From a bacterium (GTDB taxonomy: Bacteria > Chloroflexota > Dormibacteria > UBA8260 > Bog-877): 14,922 bases of DNA. How positions within the stretch are numbered: the first letter of the stretch is position 1; each line of letters starts with the position of its first letter. This document shows, piece by piece, positions 1 through 7,382 of the stretch. The position numbers were made by a program, and so were the translations under genes. The DNA lies in assembly GCA_021791345.1 (NCBI GenBank), contig JAJYWT010000070.1:1-14922 (forward strand). Direction: 5' to 3'. Below the pieces are notes generated by a model. It made no database searches, was not told the origin of the DNA, and saw nothing but the letters and a program-made list of their open reading frames with translations.

Positions 1-1
1 C

Positions 2-175
2 CTCGCCATCCTGGCCGCCATCCTCAACCTCGACGCGAAGCTGGGGCCGCTGGGGCTCGACCAGTGGGTGATGATCGCGGCGGCGGCGATCACCTTCGGA
101 TCCGGGGTCGACTACCTCGTCCGCTACAGCCGGACCGCGGTCCGCCAGCGGGCCCCGGGAGCCGCGCCGCGGTGA
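2..175 (+). CDS. pgsA: C-terminal end of probable phosphatidylglycerophosphate synthase (partial)
   Basis: Only the last 57 residues are in the window; the start lies upstream. Frame 2 reads through a hydrophobic stretch (LAILAAIL), a Trp-led helix (QWVMIAAAAI) and the ending TFGSGVDYLVRYSR before a TGA at 173-175. A final membrane helix followed by S/T-G-x-D-Y and a short basic tail is how CDP-diacylglycerol--glycerol-3-phosphate 3-phosphatidyltransferases usually end. This enzyme makes phosphatidylglycerophosphate, the precursor of phosphatidylglycerol and cardiolipin, in the membrane. The catalytic CDP-alcohol phosphotransferase motif would lie upstream, so the call rests on the C-terminus and on the lipid genes that follow. 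The stop overlaps the next gene's GTG as GTGA, implying translational coupling. Another CDP-alcohol phosphatidyltransferase is the main alternative. Confidence 0.62.
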   Translation, partial: LAILAAILNLDAKLGPLGLDQWVMIAAAAITFGSGVDYLVRYSRTAVRQRAPGAAPR

Positions 176-1170
176 GCCCGGACCGCCCGGTGCTGGTGGT
201 GGGAGCCAGCGGGTTCATCGGGGGCGCCCTGGCCCGGGAGCTGCGGCGCCGCGGCCGCCGGGTGCGGGTGCTGGTGCACAACAGCTCGACTCCGCTCCAG
301 AGCACCGGGGTGGAGGTGGCCGTGGGGGATCTGCTGGACCCTCCCAGCCTGCGGGCAGCGGTCCGCGGCACCGGGCTGATCTATCACGCCGGAGGTCTCA
401 ACACCATGTGTCCGAGCGCCCCGGGCCGGCTGTTCGAGGTCAACGTGCGCGGCACCCTGAACCTGATCGAGGCGGCGGCCGCAGAGGGGGTGCCGAGGCT
501 GGTCTACACCTCCTCCGCCGCGACCATCGGGGAGCGGCGCGGGGAGGTGGCCACGCCCGACTCCAGCCACCGCGGCTTCTACCTCTCCACCTATGAGCAC
601 TCCAAGCACCTGGCGGAGGTGGAGGCCCGGCAGCGCGCCCGCAGGCTCGGCCTCGAGCTGGTGTGCGTCAACCCCTCCTCGGTCCAGGGCCCCGGGCGCA
701 CCGGCGGCACCGCCCGCTGGCTCATCCGGTATGCCGACGGCCGGCTGCGCTGGATGGTGGACACCAGGGTCAGCTTGCTGGCCATCGACGACTGCGTCCA
801 GGCCCATCTGGGCGCGGCCGAACACGGGTTGCCGGGGCGGCGCTATCTCATCAATGGCGCGACCCTGGGGATCACGGAGCTCATCGAACTGGTCGGCGAG
901 CTGACCGGACAGCACCAGAAGGTCCGTCTGCTACCCCCGGGGCTGGCCCGATGGGGCGGGAGCGCGGTGGGCGCGGCCTTCACCGCGCTCGGGCGCAGAC
1001 CCCCGGTGTGCGGGGAGATGGTGCGGACCCTGCTGCACGGCCACGCCTACGACGGCAGCGCGGCGGCTCGGGAGCTGGGGTTCGACTACACCCCCGTCCG
1101 GGAGTTCCTGGCGGCGACCCTGACCTGGTACTGGGAGCAGGGGCTGATCCGCCGGCGCCCGCGGCTCTGA
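172..1170 (+). CDS. NAD-dependent epimerase/dehydratase, extended SDR (HpnA/dihydroflavonol-reductase-like)
   Basis: A 332-residue extended short-chain dehydrogenase/reductase. The N-terminal Rossmann loop GASGFIG (residues 11-17) binds NAD(P). GDLLD follows at 52-56, the catalytic serine region YTSSA at 112-116, and the catalytic YEHSK (Tyr141, Lys145). The NPSSVQGPG segment is typical of the HpnA/dihydroflavonol-4-reductase branch. The C-terminal substrate domain ends in a Trp/Tyr-rich helix. The substrate cannot be read from sequence: a sugar nucleotide, sterol/hopanoid-type lipid or phenolic ketone are all possible. The GTG start at 172 overlaps the upstream stop (GTGA) and has GGGAG 10 nt before it. 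An in-frame ATG at 64 would run the protein through the pgsA 3' end, so I rejected it. Its position between pgsA and plsC suggests a lipid or envelope role (inference). Confidence 0.86.
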   Translation: MSPDRPVLVVGASGFIGGALARELRRRGRRVRVLVHNSSTPLQSTGVEVAVGDLLDPPSLRAAVRGTGLIYHAGGLNTMCPSAPGRLFEVNVRGTLNLIEAAAAEGVPRLVYTSSAATIGERRGEVATPDSSHRGFYLSTYEHSKHLAEVEARQRARRLGLELVCVNPSSVQGPGRTGGTARWLIRYADGRLRWMVDTRVSLLAIDDCVQAHLGAAEHGLPGRRYLINGATLGITELIELVGELTGQHQKVRLLPPGLARWGGSAVGAAFTALGRRPPVCGEMVRTLLHGHAYDGSAAARELGFDYTPVREFLAATLTWYWEQGLIRRRPRL

Positions 1171-1197
1171 GCCGAGAGCAGCGCTGCCGCACGGACA

Positions 1198-1240
1198 TAT
1201 ACTCGCAAGCGATGGCTTGGCCTTCTGAGCAGGCTAAGGT
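1198..1240 (+). promoter_or_regulatory. Candidate promoter region for the plsC gene
   Basis: The 93-bp gap before plsC holds two -10-like hexamers: TATACT at 1198-1203, one mismatch from consensus, and TAAGGT at 1235-1240. No good TTGACA-like -35 lies 16-18 bp upstream of either. TAAGGT is directly preceded by a short inverted repeat (GCCT 1220-1223, AGGC 1231-1234). The ribosome site AAGG (1255-1258) lies in a small CCTT-GCG-AAGG hairpin. Confidence 0.4.
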
Positions 1241-1263
1241 GGTCCCTCCTTGCGAAGGTGCTG

Positions 1264-2046
1264 ATGGCAGAACAGGCGGAGGGCCGGAGGCCCAGTCCCT
1301 GGCGTAAGGAGTACCGGCGTGACCGGGACCTGCCCTGGGCACGCAGCCCGGCGGCCCGGGCGGTCCGGTCCGGGCTGCTGAACTTCGTGATCGGCCCGAT
1401 CTTCCGCTACTATGGCCGTCCCACGGTCTTTGGCGTGGAGAACCTCCGCCTGGTCCGGCCCCCCTTCCTGCTGGCGGCCAACCACTCCAGCCACCTGGAC
1501 ACCCCGGCGATCCTGCTGGCGCTGCCCCCGCGTCTGCGCCGACGGACCCTGGTCGCGGCTGCGGCCGACTACTTCTTCGACGAAGCCTGGAAGGGTGCCC
1601 TGGTGGCGCTGGCGGTCGGCGCCATCGCGGTGGAGCGGGAGCGCCCGCCACGCCAATCGATGAAGTTGGTGCGGCGGCTGCTGGCGGACGGCTGGAACCT
1701 GGTCGTCTTCCCGGAGGGCGGCCGCAGCGCCGACGGCCGGCTTCACCGCGGCAAGCGCGGCATCGCCCACCTGGCGGCGGCCTCGGGAGTCCCGGTGGTT
1801 CCGGTGGGGGTGGTCGGGACCTTCGCCGCCCTGCCCGCCGGGTACCACTGGCCGCGGCGCGCCCAGGTGGAGGTCCACTTCGGGCGGCCGCTCTTCACCG
1901 AGGGTCACCCCAAGCCGGGACCCGGCCCAGGCGGCCTGCGCAACGCCACCGAGGGGATCATGGCCTCGATTCAGGAGCTGACCGGGCAGGAGCTGGCGGC
2001 CGACGGCGCTCACGCGGGCCCGCCCAGCCGCCTCAAGAGCGGTTAG
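1264..2046 (+). CDS. plsC: 1-acyl-sn-glycerol-3-phosphate acyltransferase (PlsC family)
   Basis: A 260-residue lysophospholipid acyltransferase that adds the second fatty acyl chain to lysophosphatidic acid, giving phosphatidic acid at the inner membrane. The catalytic HX4D motif is NHSSHLD (His74, Asp79). The glycerol-phosphate binding motif is FPEGGRS (149-155). The later block PVVPVGVVG (177-185) matches motif IV of the family. The N-terminus is basic with a hydrophobic segment around 38-50, fitting membrane association. Length is normal. I chose ATG 1264 because AAGG sits 5 nt upstream; GTG 1258, two codons earlier, has no suitable site. With pgsA and the SDR it forms a plus-strand lipid block, though the 93-bp gap suggests its own promoter. 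Acyl donor and exact acceptor preference cannot be read. Confidence 0.88.
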   Translation: MAEQAEGRRPSPWRKEYRRDRDLPWARSPAARAVRSGLLNFVIGPIFRYYGRPTVFGVENLRLVRPPFLLAANHSSHLDTPAILLALPPRLRRRTLVAAAADYFFDEAWKGALVALAVGAIAVERERPPRQSMKLVRRLLADGWNLVVFPEGGRSADGRLHRGKRGIAHLAAASGVPVVPVGVVGTFAALPAGYHWPRRAQVEVHFGRPLFTEGHPKPGPGPGGLRNATEGIMASIQELTGQELAADGAHAGPPSRLKSG

Positions 2047-2076
2047 GCCCCCGGAGCTCTGGAGGTGCCGGTGAGG

Positions 2077-2082
2077 TACGCT
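2077..2082 (+). promoter_or_regulatory. Candidate -10 element for the purE operon
   Basis: TACGCT fits the TAnnnT form. It would start transcription near 2089, about 30 nt before purE. No recognisable -35 is seen. The same hexamer in a similar setting occurs at 13072. Confidence 0.4.
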
Positions 2083-2120
2083 GCCCCGCGGTCGCAGGGC
2101 GTCCTCCAAGGAGTTGCAGA

Positions 2121-2636
2121 TTGAGCGAGGCAAGACCCCGGGTGGGGGTGGTGATGGGTTCTGGCTCGGACTGGGAGGTGATGCGGCACTGCCACCGGCT
2201 GCTGGGGGAGCTGGGGATCGAGAGCGAGACCAAGGTGGTGTCGGCCCACCGGACCCCCGACCTACTGTTCCAATGGGCGGAGGAGGCGCCGGGCAGGGGG
2301 ATCCAGGTGATCGTCGCCGGCGCAGGCGGCGCCGCCCACCTGCCCGGCATGCTGGCGGCCAAGACCCACCTGCCCGTGCTGGGGGTCCCGGTCGAGTCCC
2401 ACGCGCTCAGGGGGATGGACTCTCTGCTCTCGATCGTGCAGATGCCGGCGGGCATCCCGGTGGGGACGCTGGCGATCGGGCGCTCCGGGGCGATCAACGC
2501 CGCCCTGCTGGCGGCGGCCATCCTGGCTCTCGGAGACGCCACGGTCAGGGAGCACCTGGTGGCCTGGAGGCAGCGGCAGACGATGGAGGTGCTGGCGCAG
2601 CCCGACCCCAGCTTGAGCCCCGAGGTGGGCGATTAG
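2121..2636 (+). CDS. purE: N5-carboxyaminoimidazole ribonucleotide mutase (class I PurE)
   Basis: A 171-residue cytosolic enzyme of de novo purine synthesis. It converts N5-CAIR, made by PurK, to CAIR. The phosphate/nucleotide loop GSGSDW is at 13-18. SAHRTP at 41-46 carries the conserved catalytic histidine (His43). The [15 protein letters not shown] region and [20 protein letters not shown] follow class I PurE closely. The start is TTG at 2121: AAGGAG (2108-2113) lies 7 nt upstream, and translation from here gives the expected short N-terminus. The stop TAG is immediately followed by the purK GTG with no gap. Presence of PurK next door supports the bacterial two-enzyme (class I) route over a class II carboxylase. 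Confidence 0.96.
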   Translation: MSEARPRVGVVMGSGSDWEVMRHCHRLLGELGIESETKVVSAHRTPDLLFQWAEEAPGRGIQVIVAGAGGAAHLPGMLAAKTHLPVLGVPVESHALRGMDSLLSIVQMPAGIPVGTLAIGRSGAINAALLAAAILALGDATVREHLVAWRQRQTMEVLAQPDPSLSPEVGD

Positions 2637-3776
2637 GTGGCGATCCGGGTGGGCTGCCTGGGAGGAGGGCAGCTGGGGAGGATGCTGGCTCTGGCGGGGT
2701 ATCCGCTGGGGCTGCGGTTCACCTTCCTCGACCCGGCCGCGGACGCGGCGGCGGGCCAGGTGGGGGAGCTGCTGGTCGGGCCCTACACCGACCCGGGGCG
2801 CCTGCGGGAGCTGGGCCGCGCCGCGAACCTGGTCACCTTCGAGTTCGAGTCGGTCCCCGACACCGCGGCCCAGGCGCTGGCCGCCACCACCACGGTCTTC
2901 CCGCCCCCACTGGCTCTGGCGGTCGCCCAGGATCGGCTCCTGGAGAAGCGGCTCTTCAGCGAGCTCGGCATCCCCTCCTCCGCCTACACCAGGGTGGACG
3001 CTCCCGAGGACCTCGGCCCCGCCGCGGACTGGTTGCGCCGGCCGGCGCGGCTGAAGTCGCGCCGGCTGGGCTACGACGGGCACGGCCAGGCGGAGGTCGC
3101 AGCGCCGGAGCTCCTGGAGGACAGCTGGCGGAGTCTGGGCGAGGTCCCCTGCATCCTGGAGGAGGAGGTCCAGTTCGAGCGCGAGCTCTCGGTCATCGGG
3201 GCCCGCTCCCGCAGCGGTGAGGTGGCCTTCTATCCGCTGACCGAGAACCATCACCAGCTGTCGGTCCTCCGCCTCTCGCTGGCCCCCGCCCCCGACTCCG
3301 CTCCGGGGCTCCAGGCCCAGGCCGAGGAGATCTGCCTTGCGATCATGGAGAAGTTGGACTACTGCGGGGTGTTGGCCGTGGAGCTGTTCCAGCTCGGGCC
3401 GCAGCTGCTGGCCAACGAGATCGCTCCCCGGGTCCACAACTCCGGCCATTGGACCCAGGATGGCGCTCTCACCTCTCAATTCGAGAACCACCTCAGGGCC
3501 GGGCTGGGATGGCCACTCGGGAAGACCACGGCGAGGGGGTTCGCCGCGATGGTCAACATCCTCTCGGAGCTCCCCGAGCCGGGCGACGTGCTCGCGGTCC
3601 CGGGTGCCCACCTGCACCTCTACGGCAAGGCGCCGCGGCCTCTGCGCAAGCTGGGCCACGTGAACGTCAGCGGGCCAGACCCGCATCACGTGAGCGCGAC
3701 GGTCGAGCAGCTGGACGGGGTTCTGGGGGCGTCCCTGCCCCCTCCACGGTTCGGGCCCTCGTATTGGCCGGGGTGA
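2637..3776 (+). CDS. purK: 5-(carboxyamino)imidazole ribonucleotide synthase (PurK)
   Basis: A 379-residue ATP-grasp enzyme that carboxylates AIR to N5-CAIR using ATP and bicarbonate, passing the product to PurE. The N-terminal glycine loop LGGGQLGRM is at 8-16, followed by the EFESVP block. The ATP-grasp core shows KSRRLGYDGHGQ, then EEEVQFERELSVIGAR, and the metal/substrate block NEIAPRVHNSGHWT. The C-terminal HLHLYGK...RKLGHVNV segment is also typical. The GTG start at 2637 abuts the purE stop; GAGGTG 9 nt upstream within purE can serve as ribosome site. The TGA stop overlaps the holB GTG. Length and motifs are all normal for the family. Confidence 0.96.
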   Translation: MAIRVGCLGGGQLGRMLALAGYPLGLRFTFLDPAADAAAGQVGELLVGPYTDPGRLRELGRAANLVTFEFESVPDTAAQALAATTTVFPPPLALAVAQDRLLEKRLFSELGIPSSAYTRVDAPEDLGPAADWLRRPARLKSRRLGYDGHGQAEVAAPELLEDSWRSLGEVPCILEEEVQFERELSVIGARSRSGEVAFYPLTENHHQLSVLRLSLAPAPDSAPGLQAQAEEICLAIMEKLDYCGVLAVELFQLGPQLLANEIAPRVHNSGHWTQDGALTSQFENHLRAGLGWPLGKTTARGFAAMVNILSELPEPGDVLAVPGAHLHLYGKAPRPLRKLGHVNVSGPDPHHVSATVEQLDGVLGASLPPPRFGPSYWPG

Positions 3777-4810
3777 GCTCCCCCGCCGAGTCCGCCCTGG
3801 ACTCGGTGCTCGGGCACCGCCAGGCCGTGAGCCGGCTCCGCCAGCAGCTCCAGACGGGATCGTTGGGCCACGCCTACTGGATCACCGGCCCTCCCAGAGT
3901 CGGCAAGACCACCCTGGCCCTGGCGCTGGCCGCCGATCTCCTCGGGGCCGCCGGCTGGCCCGGTGGCCTGGTCGCCCACCCCGACCTCTGGCTGGACGAC
4001 GAGGACGGAAACCTGTCGGTCGACCGGATCCGGGGCGGCGCGGAGGACCGTGGCGAGGGCCCGAGCCTGCAACACTTCCTGAGCCTGCTGGCGTATGCGG
4101 GCAAGGCGAAGGTGGCGATCGTCGCGAATGCCGAGCGGATGACCCTGCCCGCCTCCAACAGCCTGTTGCGGATGTTGGAGGAGCCGCCCCCCCAGTCCAT
4201 CATCTGCCTCACCACCTCGCGTCCGGAGTCCGAGCGCCTTCCCAGCACCTTGCGCAGCCGGTGCCAGGAGCTGCACCTGGGACCGGTGCCGGCGGCTGAG
4301 ATCACTGGCTGGCTGCAGACCCGGGCCGCCTGCTCCCCGGGGGCGGCCGAGCTGGCCGCCGCCCTCTCCGGCGGGAGTCCGGGCCGGGCCCTGGAGCTGC
4401 TGGGCGACCCTGAGCTGGAGCAGCGGGGAGTGGTCGCGGTCGGGCGTCTCTTGGACTGCGCGGGTGGGGGGCCCGGCAGCTGGCTCTCTCTCAGCCGGGA
4501 GCTGGCGGAGCGGGGGCGGGACCGCGAGCAGGCGGTCTTCGCGATGAGGAGCTGGGTGGCCTTCCTGCGCGACTGCTGCCACCTGGCGACCGGCTCTCCG
4601 GAGCTGCTCACCCTGCCCCACTGGCGAGAGGCGGCGGAGCTGTGGGCAGAGGCGCTGGGATTGCCGGGGTGCCTGGCGCGCTACGATCTGGCCCTGGAGG
4701 CTCTGGCTCGCCTGGACGAGAGTGCCACGGCGAGATTGGTGCTGGACAGATTTTTACTGCTCGCCTTCGGGGCCCAGCCGCCCAACCCGCCGCCTCGCGC
4801 AAGCCGGTGA
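3773..4810 (+). CDS. holB: DNA polymerase III delta' subunit (clamp loader)
   Basis: A 345-residue AAA+ protein of the DnaX-complex type. Delta' is the stator of the clamp loader that places the beta clamp on DNA. Walker A GPPRVGKT is at 39-46. The Walker B position is degenerate (AIVANAERM), as expected for delta' rather than DnaX. The signature SNSLLRMLEEPP (129-139) and RSRCQ with the SRC motif (162-164) are clear. The segment between Walker A and HPDLWL (69-74) is short and has no CxxC, so the zinc module seen in many clamp-loader subunits is absent. GTG 3773 overlaps the purK stop as GTGA; an in-frame TTG at 3764 is the alternative, and neither has a strong ribosome site. It sits in a run with ricT, a pairing common in other bacteria. 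Confidence 0.88.
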   Translation: MSSPAESALDSVLGHRQAVSRLRQQLQTGSLGHAYWITGPPRVGKTTLALALAADLLGAAGWPGGLVAHPDLWLDDEDGNLSVDRIRGGAEDRGEGPSLQHFLSLLAYAGKAKVAIVANAERMTLPASNSLLRMLEEPPPQSIICLTTSRPESERLPSTLRSRCQELHLGPVPAAEITGWLQTRAACSPGAAELAAALSGGSPGRALELLGDPELEQRGVVAVGRLLDCAGGGPGSWLSLSRELAERGRDREQAVFAMRSWVAFLRDCCHLATGSPELLTLPHWREAAELWAEALGLPGCLARYDLALEALARLDESATARLVLDRFLLLAFGAQPPNPPPRASR

Positions 4811-4848
4811 GGCGAGGTCCCATAGGCGATTTGCGCAGAGGTGCAGGC

Positions 4849-5727
4849 ATGACCCTGGTGGTGGGAGTCAAGTTCCGGCGACACGGCCCGCTCAACTACT
4901 ACAGTCCGGGCGAGTGGGACCCGGCCCCGGGAACCCGGGTGGTCGCCGAGGTGGCCCGGGGAATCGAGCTGGGTGAGGTGGTGATGGCTGCGGCCGAAGT
5001 GGACCAGGCGATGCTGCCCGACCCCCTGCCGGAGATATTGCGGCCGGCGACCAGGGAGGACCTGGAGGAACGAAAGAGGCTCGACCAGCGTCTGCCGGAG
5101 GTGATGCGGGTTGCCCGTCAGCTGGTGGAGGAGCGCAAGCTCGCGCTCAAGGTGGCCCGAGCAGAGATCAGCTTCGACGGCAGCCGAATCCTCTTCGACC
5201 TCACCGCCGAGCGCCAGACCCACTACCAGGACCTCGCCAAGGAGCTGGCGACCCGGCTGCGCTGCCGGGTTGAGCTGCGTCAGATCGGGAGTCGCGACGA
5301 AGCCCGGATCCAGGACGGGTACGGACCGTGCGGGAACCGGCTCTGCTGCTCGTCCTGGCTCAAGGAGTTCGTGCCGGTGACGATCAAGATGGCCAAGGAG
5401 CAGGGGCTGCCCCTCAACCCCACCCGCCTGAACGGGATGTGCGGCAAGCTCAAGTGCTGCCTGCAGTACGAGAACGAGCAGTACGTGGACCTCAAGCGGC
5501 GGCTGCCCAAGGTGGGCGCGGCGCTCGACACCGAGCAGGGAGCGGCCGTCATCACCGAGGTCAGCCTGGTGCGGGAGCAGGTCCTGGTGACCCTGACCGA
5601 GAGCGGGACGGTGCTGGCCATCCCCGCCGCCAGTCTGGTCCGGGAGCGGGAACCCCAGGAGGAGCAGGCCTCAAGCCGCGGGCGCCGGCGTCGCAGTCGG
5701 CCCCAGGGCGAGAGCGGCCCCCAGTGA
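4849..5727 (+). CDS. ricT: PSP1-domain protein, RicT/YaaT family
   Basis: A 292-residue PSP1 protein. In Bacillus subtilis RicT works with RicA and RicF in an iron-sulfur complex that promotes RNase Y-dependent mRNA maturation and affects sporulation, competence and biofilm. The cysteine pattern is intact: GPCGNRLCCSSW (Cys161, 166, 167) and NGMCGKLKCCLQYE (Cys198, 203, 204), plus Cys139. The RQIGSRDEAR block before it is a family hallmark. The tail (about 270-292) is Arg/Ser-rich and probably disordered. ATG 4849 has GAGG about 7 nt upstream and lies 38 nt after holB, matching the holB-yaaT order found elsewhere. No RicA or RicF partner is visible here, so the partner and target in this organism are unknown. 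Confidence 0.92.
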   Translation: MTLVVGVKFRRHGPLNYYSPGEWDPAPGTRVVAEVARGIELGEVVMAAAEVDQAMLPDPLPEILRPATREDLEERKRLDQRLPEVMRVARQLVEERKLALKVARAEISFDGSRILFDLTAERQTHYQDLAKELATRLRCRVELRQIGSRDEARIQDGYGPCGNRLCCSSWLKEFVPVTIKMAKEQGLPLNPTRLNGMCGKLKCCLQYENEQYVDLKRRLPKVGAALDTEQGAAVITEVSLVREQVLVTLTESGTVLAIPAASLVREREPQEEQASSRGRRRRSRPQGESGPQ

Positions 5728-5801
5728 TCCCCCGCGAAGTCGGATCTGCAGTCCACTCCAGCTGATCCCGGCCGCGGGCCGCGGCTTCGATGGGACATCG
5801 C

Positions 5802-5839
5802 GTGGCGCCGGGCCACCCCATATCACCGCGGGTACGGTG
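5802..5839. terminator. Possible bidirectional terminator between ricT and the coxG-like gene
   Basis: The 139-bp convergent gap holds two small stem-loops: GTGGC/GCCAC (5802-5806 with 5812-5816) and CACCG/CGGTG (5824-5828 with 5835-5839). Neither has a T-rich tail, so function as a terminator is only a plausible reading. The second also contains a TACGGT hexamer on the plus strand. Confidence 0.3.
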
Positions 5840-5866
5840 GCGACGGGCGGGCGGGAGCGACGCGGC

Positions 5867-6520
5867 TCAGGGATGGAGATGCCGGCGCCCCTTCCAGGCC
5901 GCCGCCACCAGCGCTCCCAACACCAGCCCTCCGAGCAGATAGGTCAGCGTCCGCCAACGCCCGCTGGAGTCCAGCGGCGCGGGCGGCATGATCTCCAGCG
6001 CGGGTGCCGGCTGATCATGAGGGGCGAGCTGGGGAGCTGGGGGATCATGGGGGGCGGGCGCGGGCGAACTCGGGTCCACCTGTGCGGACACCCCCTCCAG
6101 GCTCTGCTCGAGGGATCGGCAGAAACGCCTGACCGCCGAGGCGATGGCGCGGTCACGGACCTCCTGGGAGACCTCGCTGAGGCGGCCCCTGCCGTCCACC
6201 AGAACGGTGAGCCGGAGATCGCTGCGACCAGCTCCCAGCTCCTTGACCCGGGCGCGCACCTCCACATGGGCCCGGCCGTCACCCCGCATCTCCCGGCCGC
6301 TCAGGGTCCACGTGACGCGCCGACCGGGCTCCTCGATGTGCTGGCGGGCGTAACCCCGGTACGTGACCGAGTGGCCCGCCAGCGTGATCTTCATGGTCCC
6401 GCGACCGCCGGCGCCGGCCGTCAGACCCGGCACCAGCTCAACCACTCGGCCCGAGCCGACGAGCCGGTCCCAGACCGTGCCGGCCGGGGCGTTCAACTCA
6501 ACTGTCTCGATGAGGGTCAC
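5867..6520 (-). CDS. Membrane-anchored SRPBCC protein, CoxG family
   Basis: A 217-residue protein in three parts. Residues 1-145 are an SRPBCC/START-like domain of the CoxG type: the start IETVELNAPAGTVWDRL, PGLTAG near 31-36, and the closing helix VRDRAIASAVRRFCRSLEQ are characteristic. Residues 150-188 form a Pro/Ala/His-rich linker with two 10-residue repeats (APHDPPAPQL, APHDQPAPAL). Residues 191-209 are a single membrane helix (TYLLGGLVLGALVAAAW) followed by a basic tail. CoxG helps recruit or mature aerobic carbon monoxide dehydrogenase at the membrane in some bacteria. No coxMSL genes are adjacent, so that role is not shown here. The GTG start at 6520 overlaps the RDD gene's TGA, with AGGAGG 7 nt upstream, so the two are coupled. 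Confidence 0.8.
   Translation of the reverse strand: MTLIETVELNAPAGTVWDRLVGSGRVVELVPGLTAGAGGRGTMKITLAGHSVTYRGYARQHIEEPGRRVTWTLSGREMRGDGRAHVEVRARVKELGAGRSDLRLTVLVDGRGRLSEVSQEVRDRAIASAVRRFCRSLEQSLEGVSAQVDPSSPAPAPHDPPAPQLAPHDQPAPALEIMPPAPLDSSGRWRTLTYLLGGLVLGALVAAAWKGRRHLHP
5996..6055 (-). repeat. Two 30-bp tandem units inside the coxG-like linker
   Basis: Units 5996-6025 and 6026-6055 match at 22 of 30 positions and share GATCATG followed by a G-rich run. They keep frame and encode the 10-residue repeats of the proline-rich linker (residues 156-175). Confidence 0.7.
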
Positions 6521-7242
6521 CGACTCTCCTCCTCTTCCTGCGGGCGGTCATCCGGCTCCGGGGCGTCCGACCCGGCGGGGGTGAACACCGGGTCCTCGGG
6601 GCTGACGGGCTCCCAGCCCGGCAGGTGACCACCGTGGACGCTGCCCGGCTGGGCAGGCGGCGGCGAGGAGATCGACGGCGCCGCCACGATGTCACCGAGG
6701 GAGCGGCCCTCCTGCTCTCGCCACACCACCATGGAGTTGCCCAGCATGTCCTCCGGGGCGCGGTGGTCGGGGCGGAAGAGGAGCAGGATGCTGCCTCCCA
6801 CGAACTCGAAGAAGTTCAGATACAGCCCCACTGCCGGCAGCAGCCAGGGAACCCAGAACGGCAGTGATCTCAGCACCGCATCCCGGACCCGCAGCGGGCT
6901 GCCGTCGACCCTGGTCACGCGCAGGCCCAGGAGCCGCTTGCCCAGCGTCCCGGAGAAGGCCAGGTAGCCACCAATCAGGTAGGCCGCGGTCAGCGCCTCC
7001 GCCACGATGAAGAAGTGGAGGTTGGAGGCGGCGTATCCGGGGGTGTGGGCGACCGCGGCTGCGATCCCCTGCTTGGGGTGCCGCTGGTAGTAGCTCTCCA
7101 CCCGGGAGACCTGGGGGGCGGCGATCAGGATGTAGGCGATCGCCTGGGGGATCGCCAGGACGATGAAGTCGATGACGGCGGCCAGGAACCGCGGCCCCAC
7201 CGGCAGGGGACGCGCCCGCCGCGGGGCCGGGTTCTGAGTCAC
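6517..7242 (-). CDS. RDD family membrane protein
   Basis: A 241-residue RDD-domain protein. The family signature is present: RFLAAVID (Arg18, Asp25) at the first helix, then GTLGKRLLGLRVTRVDG (98-114), and a late Asp in RPDHRAPEDMLGN (Asp165). Hydrophobic segments lie at about 19-42, 76-97 and 127-156, with the conserved basic loop between the last two. Residues 185-241 are a hydrophilic tail rich in Pro, Ser, Asp and Glu, probably disordered. Some RDD proteins act in cation/proton exchange, but the family is mostly uncharacterised and I assign no substrate. The start is GTG 7242 with GAGG 7 nt upstream. Its stop overlaps the start of the coxG-like gene, so it is the first gene of a two-gene minus-strand operon, divergent from the pilin. 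Confidence 0.87.
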   Translation of the reverse strand: MTQNPAPRRARPLPVGPRFLAAVIDFIVLAIPQAIAYILIAAPQVSRVESYYQRHPKQGIAAAVAHTPGYAASNLHFFIVAEALTAAYLIGGYLAFSGTLGKRLLGLRVTRVDGSPLRVRDAVLRSLPFWVPWLLPAVGLYLNFFEFVGGSILLLFRPDHRAPEDMLGNSMVVWREQEGRSLGDIVAAPSISSPPPAQPGSVHGGHLPGWEPVSPEDPVFTPAGSDAPEPDDRPQEEEESR

Positions 7243-7306
7243 GTTGCATCCTCAAAGCGCAGGCGGCTGCGGTGGCCGCCGCATAGCCGCCGCTCTTCTG
7301 CCTGCG

Positions 7307-7312
7307 ATTCTA
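7307..7312 (-). promoter_or_regulatory. Candidate -10 element for the RDD-coxG-like operon
   Basis: On the minus strand this reads TAGAAT, one mismatch from TATAAT. It is preceded at 2 nt by the perfect palindrome GCGATCGC (7315-7322). Transcription would start near 7300, giving a leader of roughly 58 nt. No clear -35 is seen. Confidence 0.45.
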
Positions 7313-7382
7313 TGGCGATCGCTCGGATGTGACCGGCGGAACTCGGCCGACGAAGTTGTAACAATCCGTCCCAAGGGGCTCG

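Noticed and set aside
64..174. Upstream ATG at 64 as start of the SDR gene
   Set aside because: It would overlap 110 bp of the pgsA 3' end and add Arg/Gly/Pro-rich residues before the Rossmann fold; GTG 172 fits the family start.
2262..3689. 475-codon minus-strand open frame opposite purE/purK
   Set aside because: purE and purK motifs are complete on the other strand; this is a composition shadow.
5867..6520. CoxG-like protein as proof of CO oxidation
   Set aside because: SRPBCC/CoxG domains occur outside CO dehydrogenase clusters and no coxMSL gene is in the window.
5837..6628. 263-codon plus-strand frame, with a TACGGT hexamer at 5833
   Set aside because: It lies opposite the coxG-like and RDD genes, shows low-complexity translation and has no ribosome site. 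An antisense transcript cannot be excluded but nothing supports a protein.
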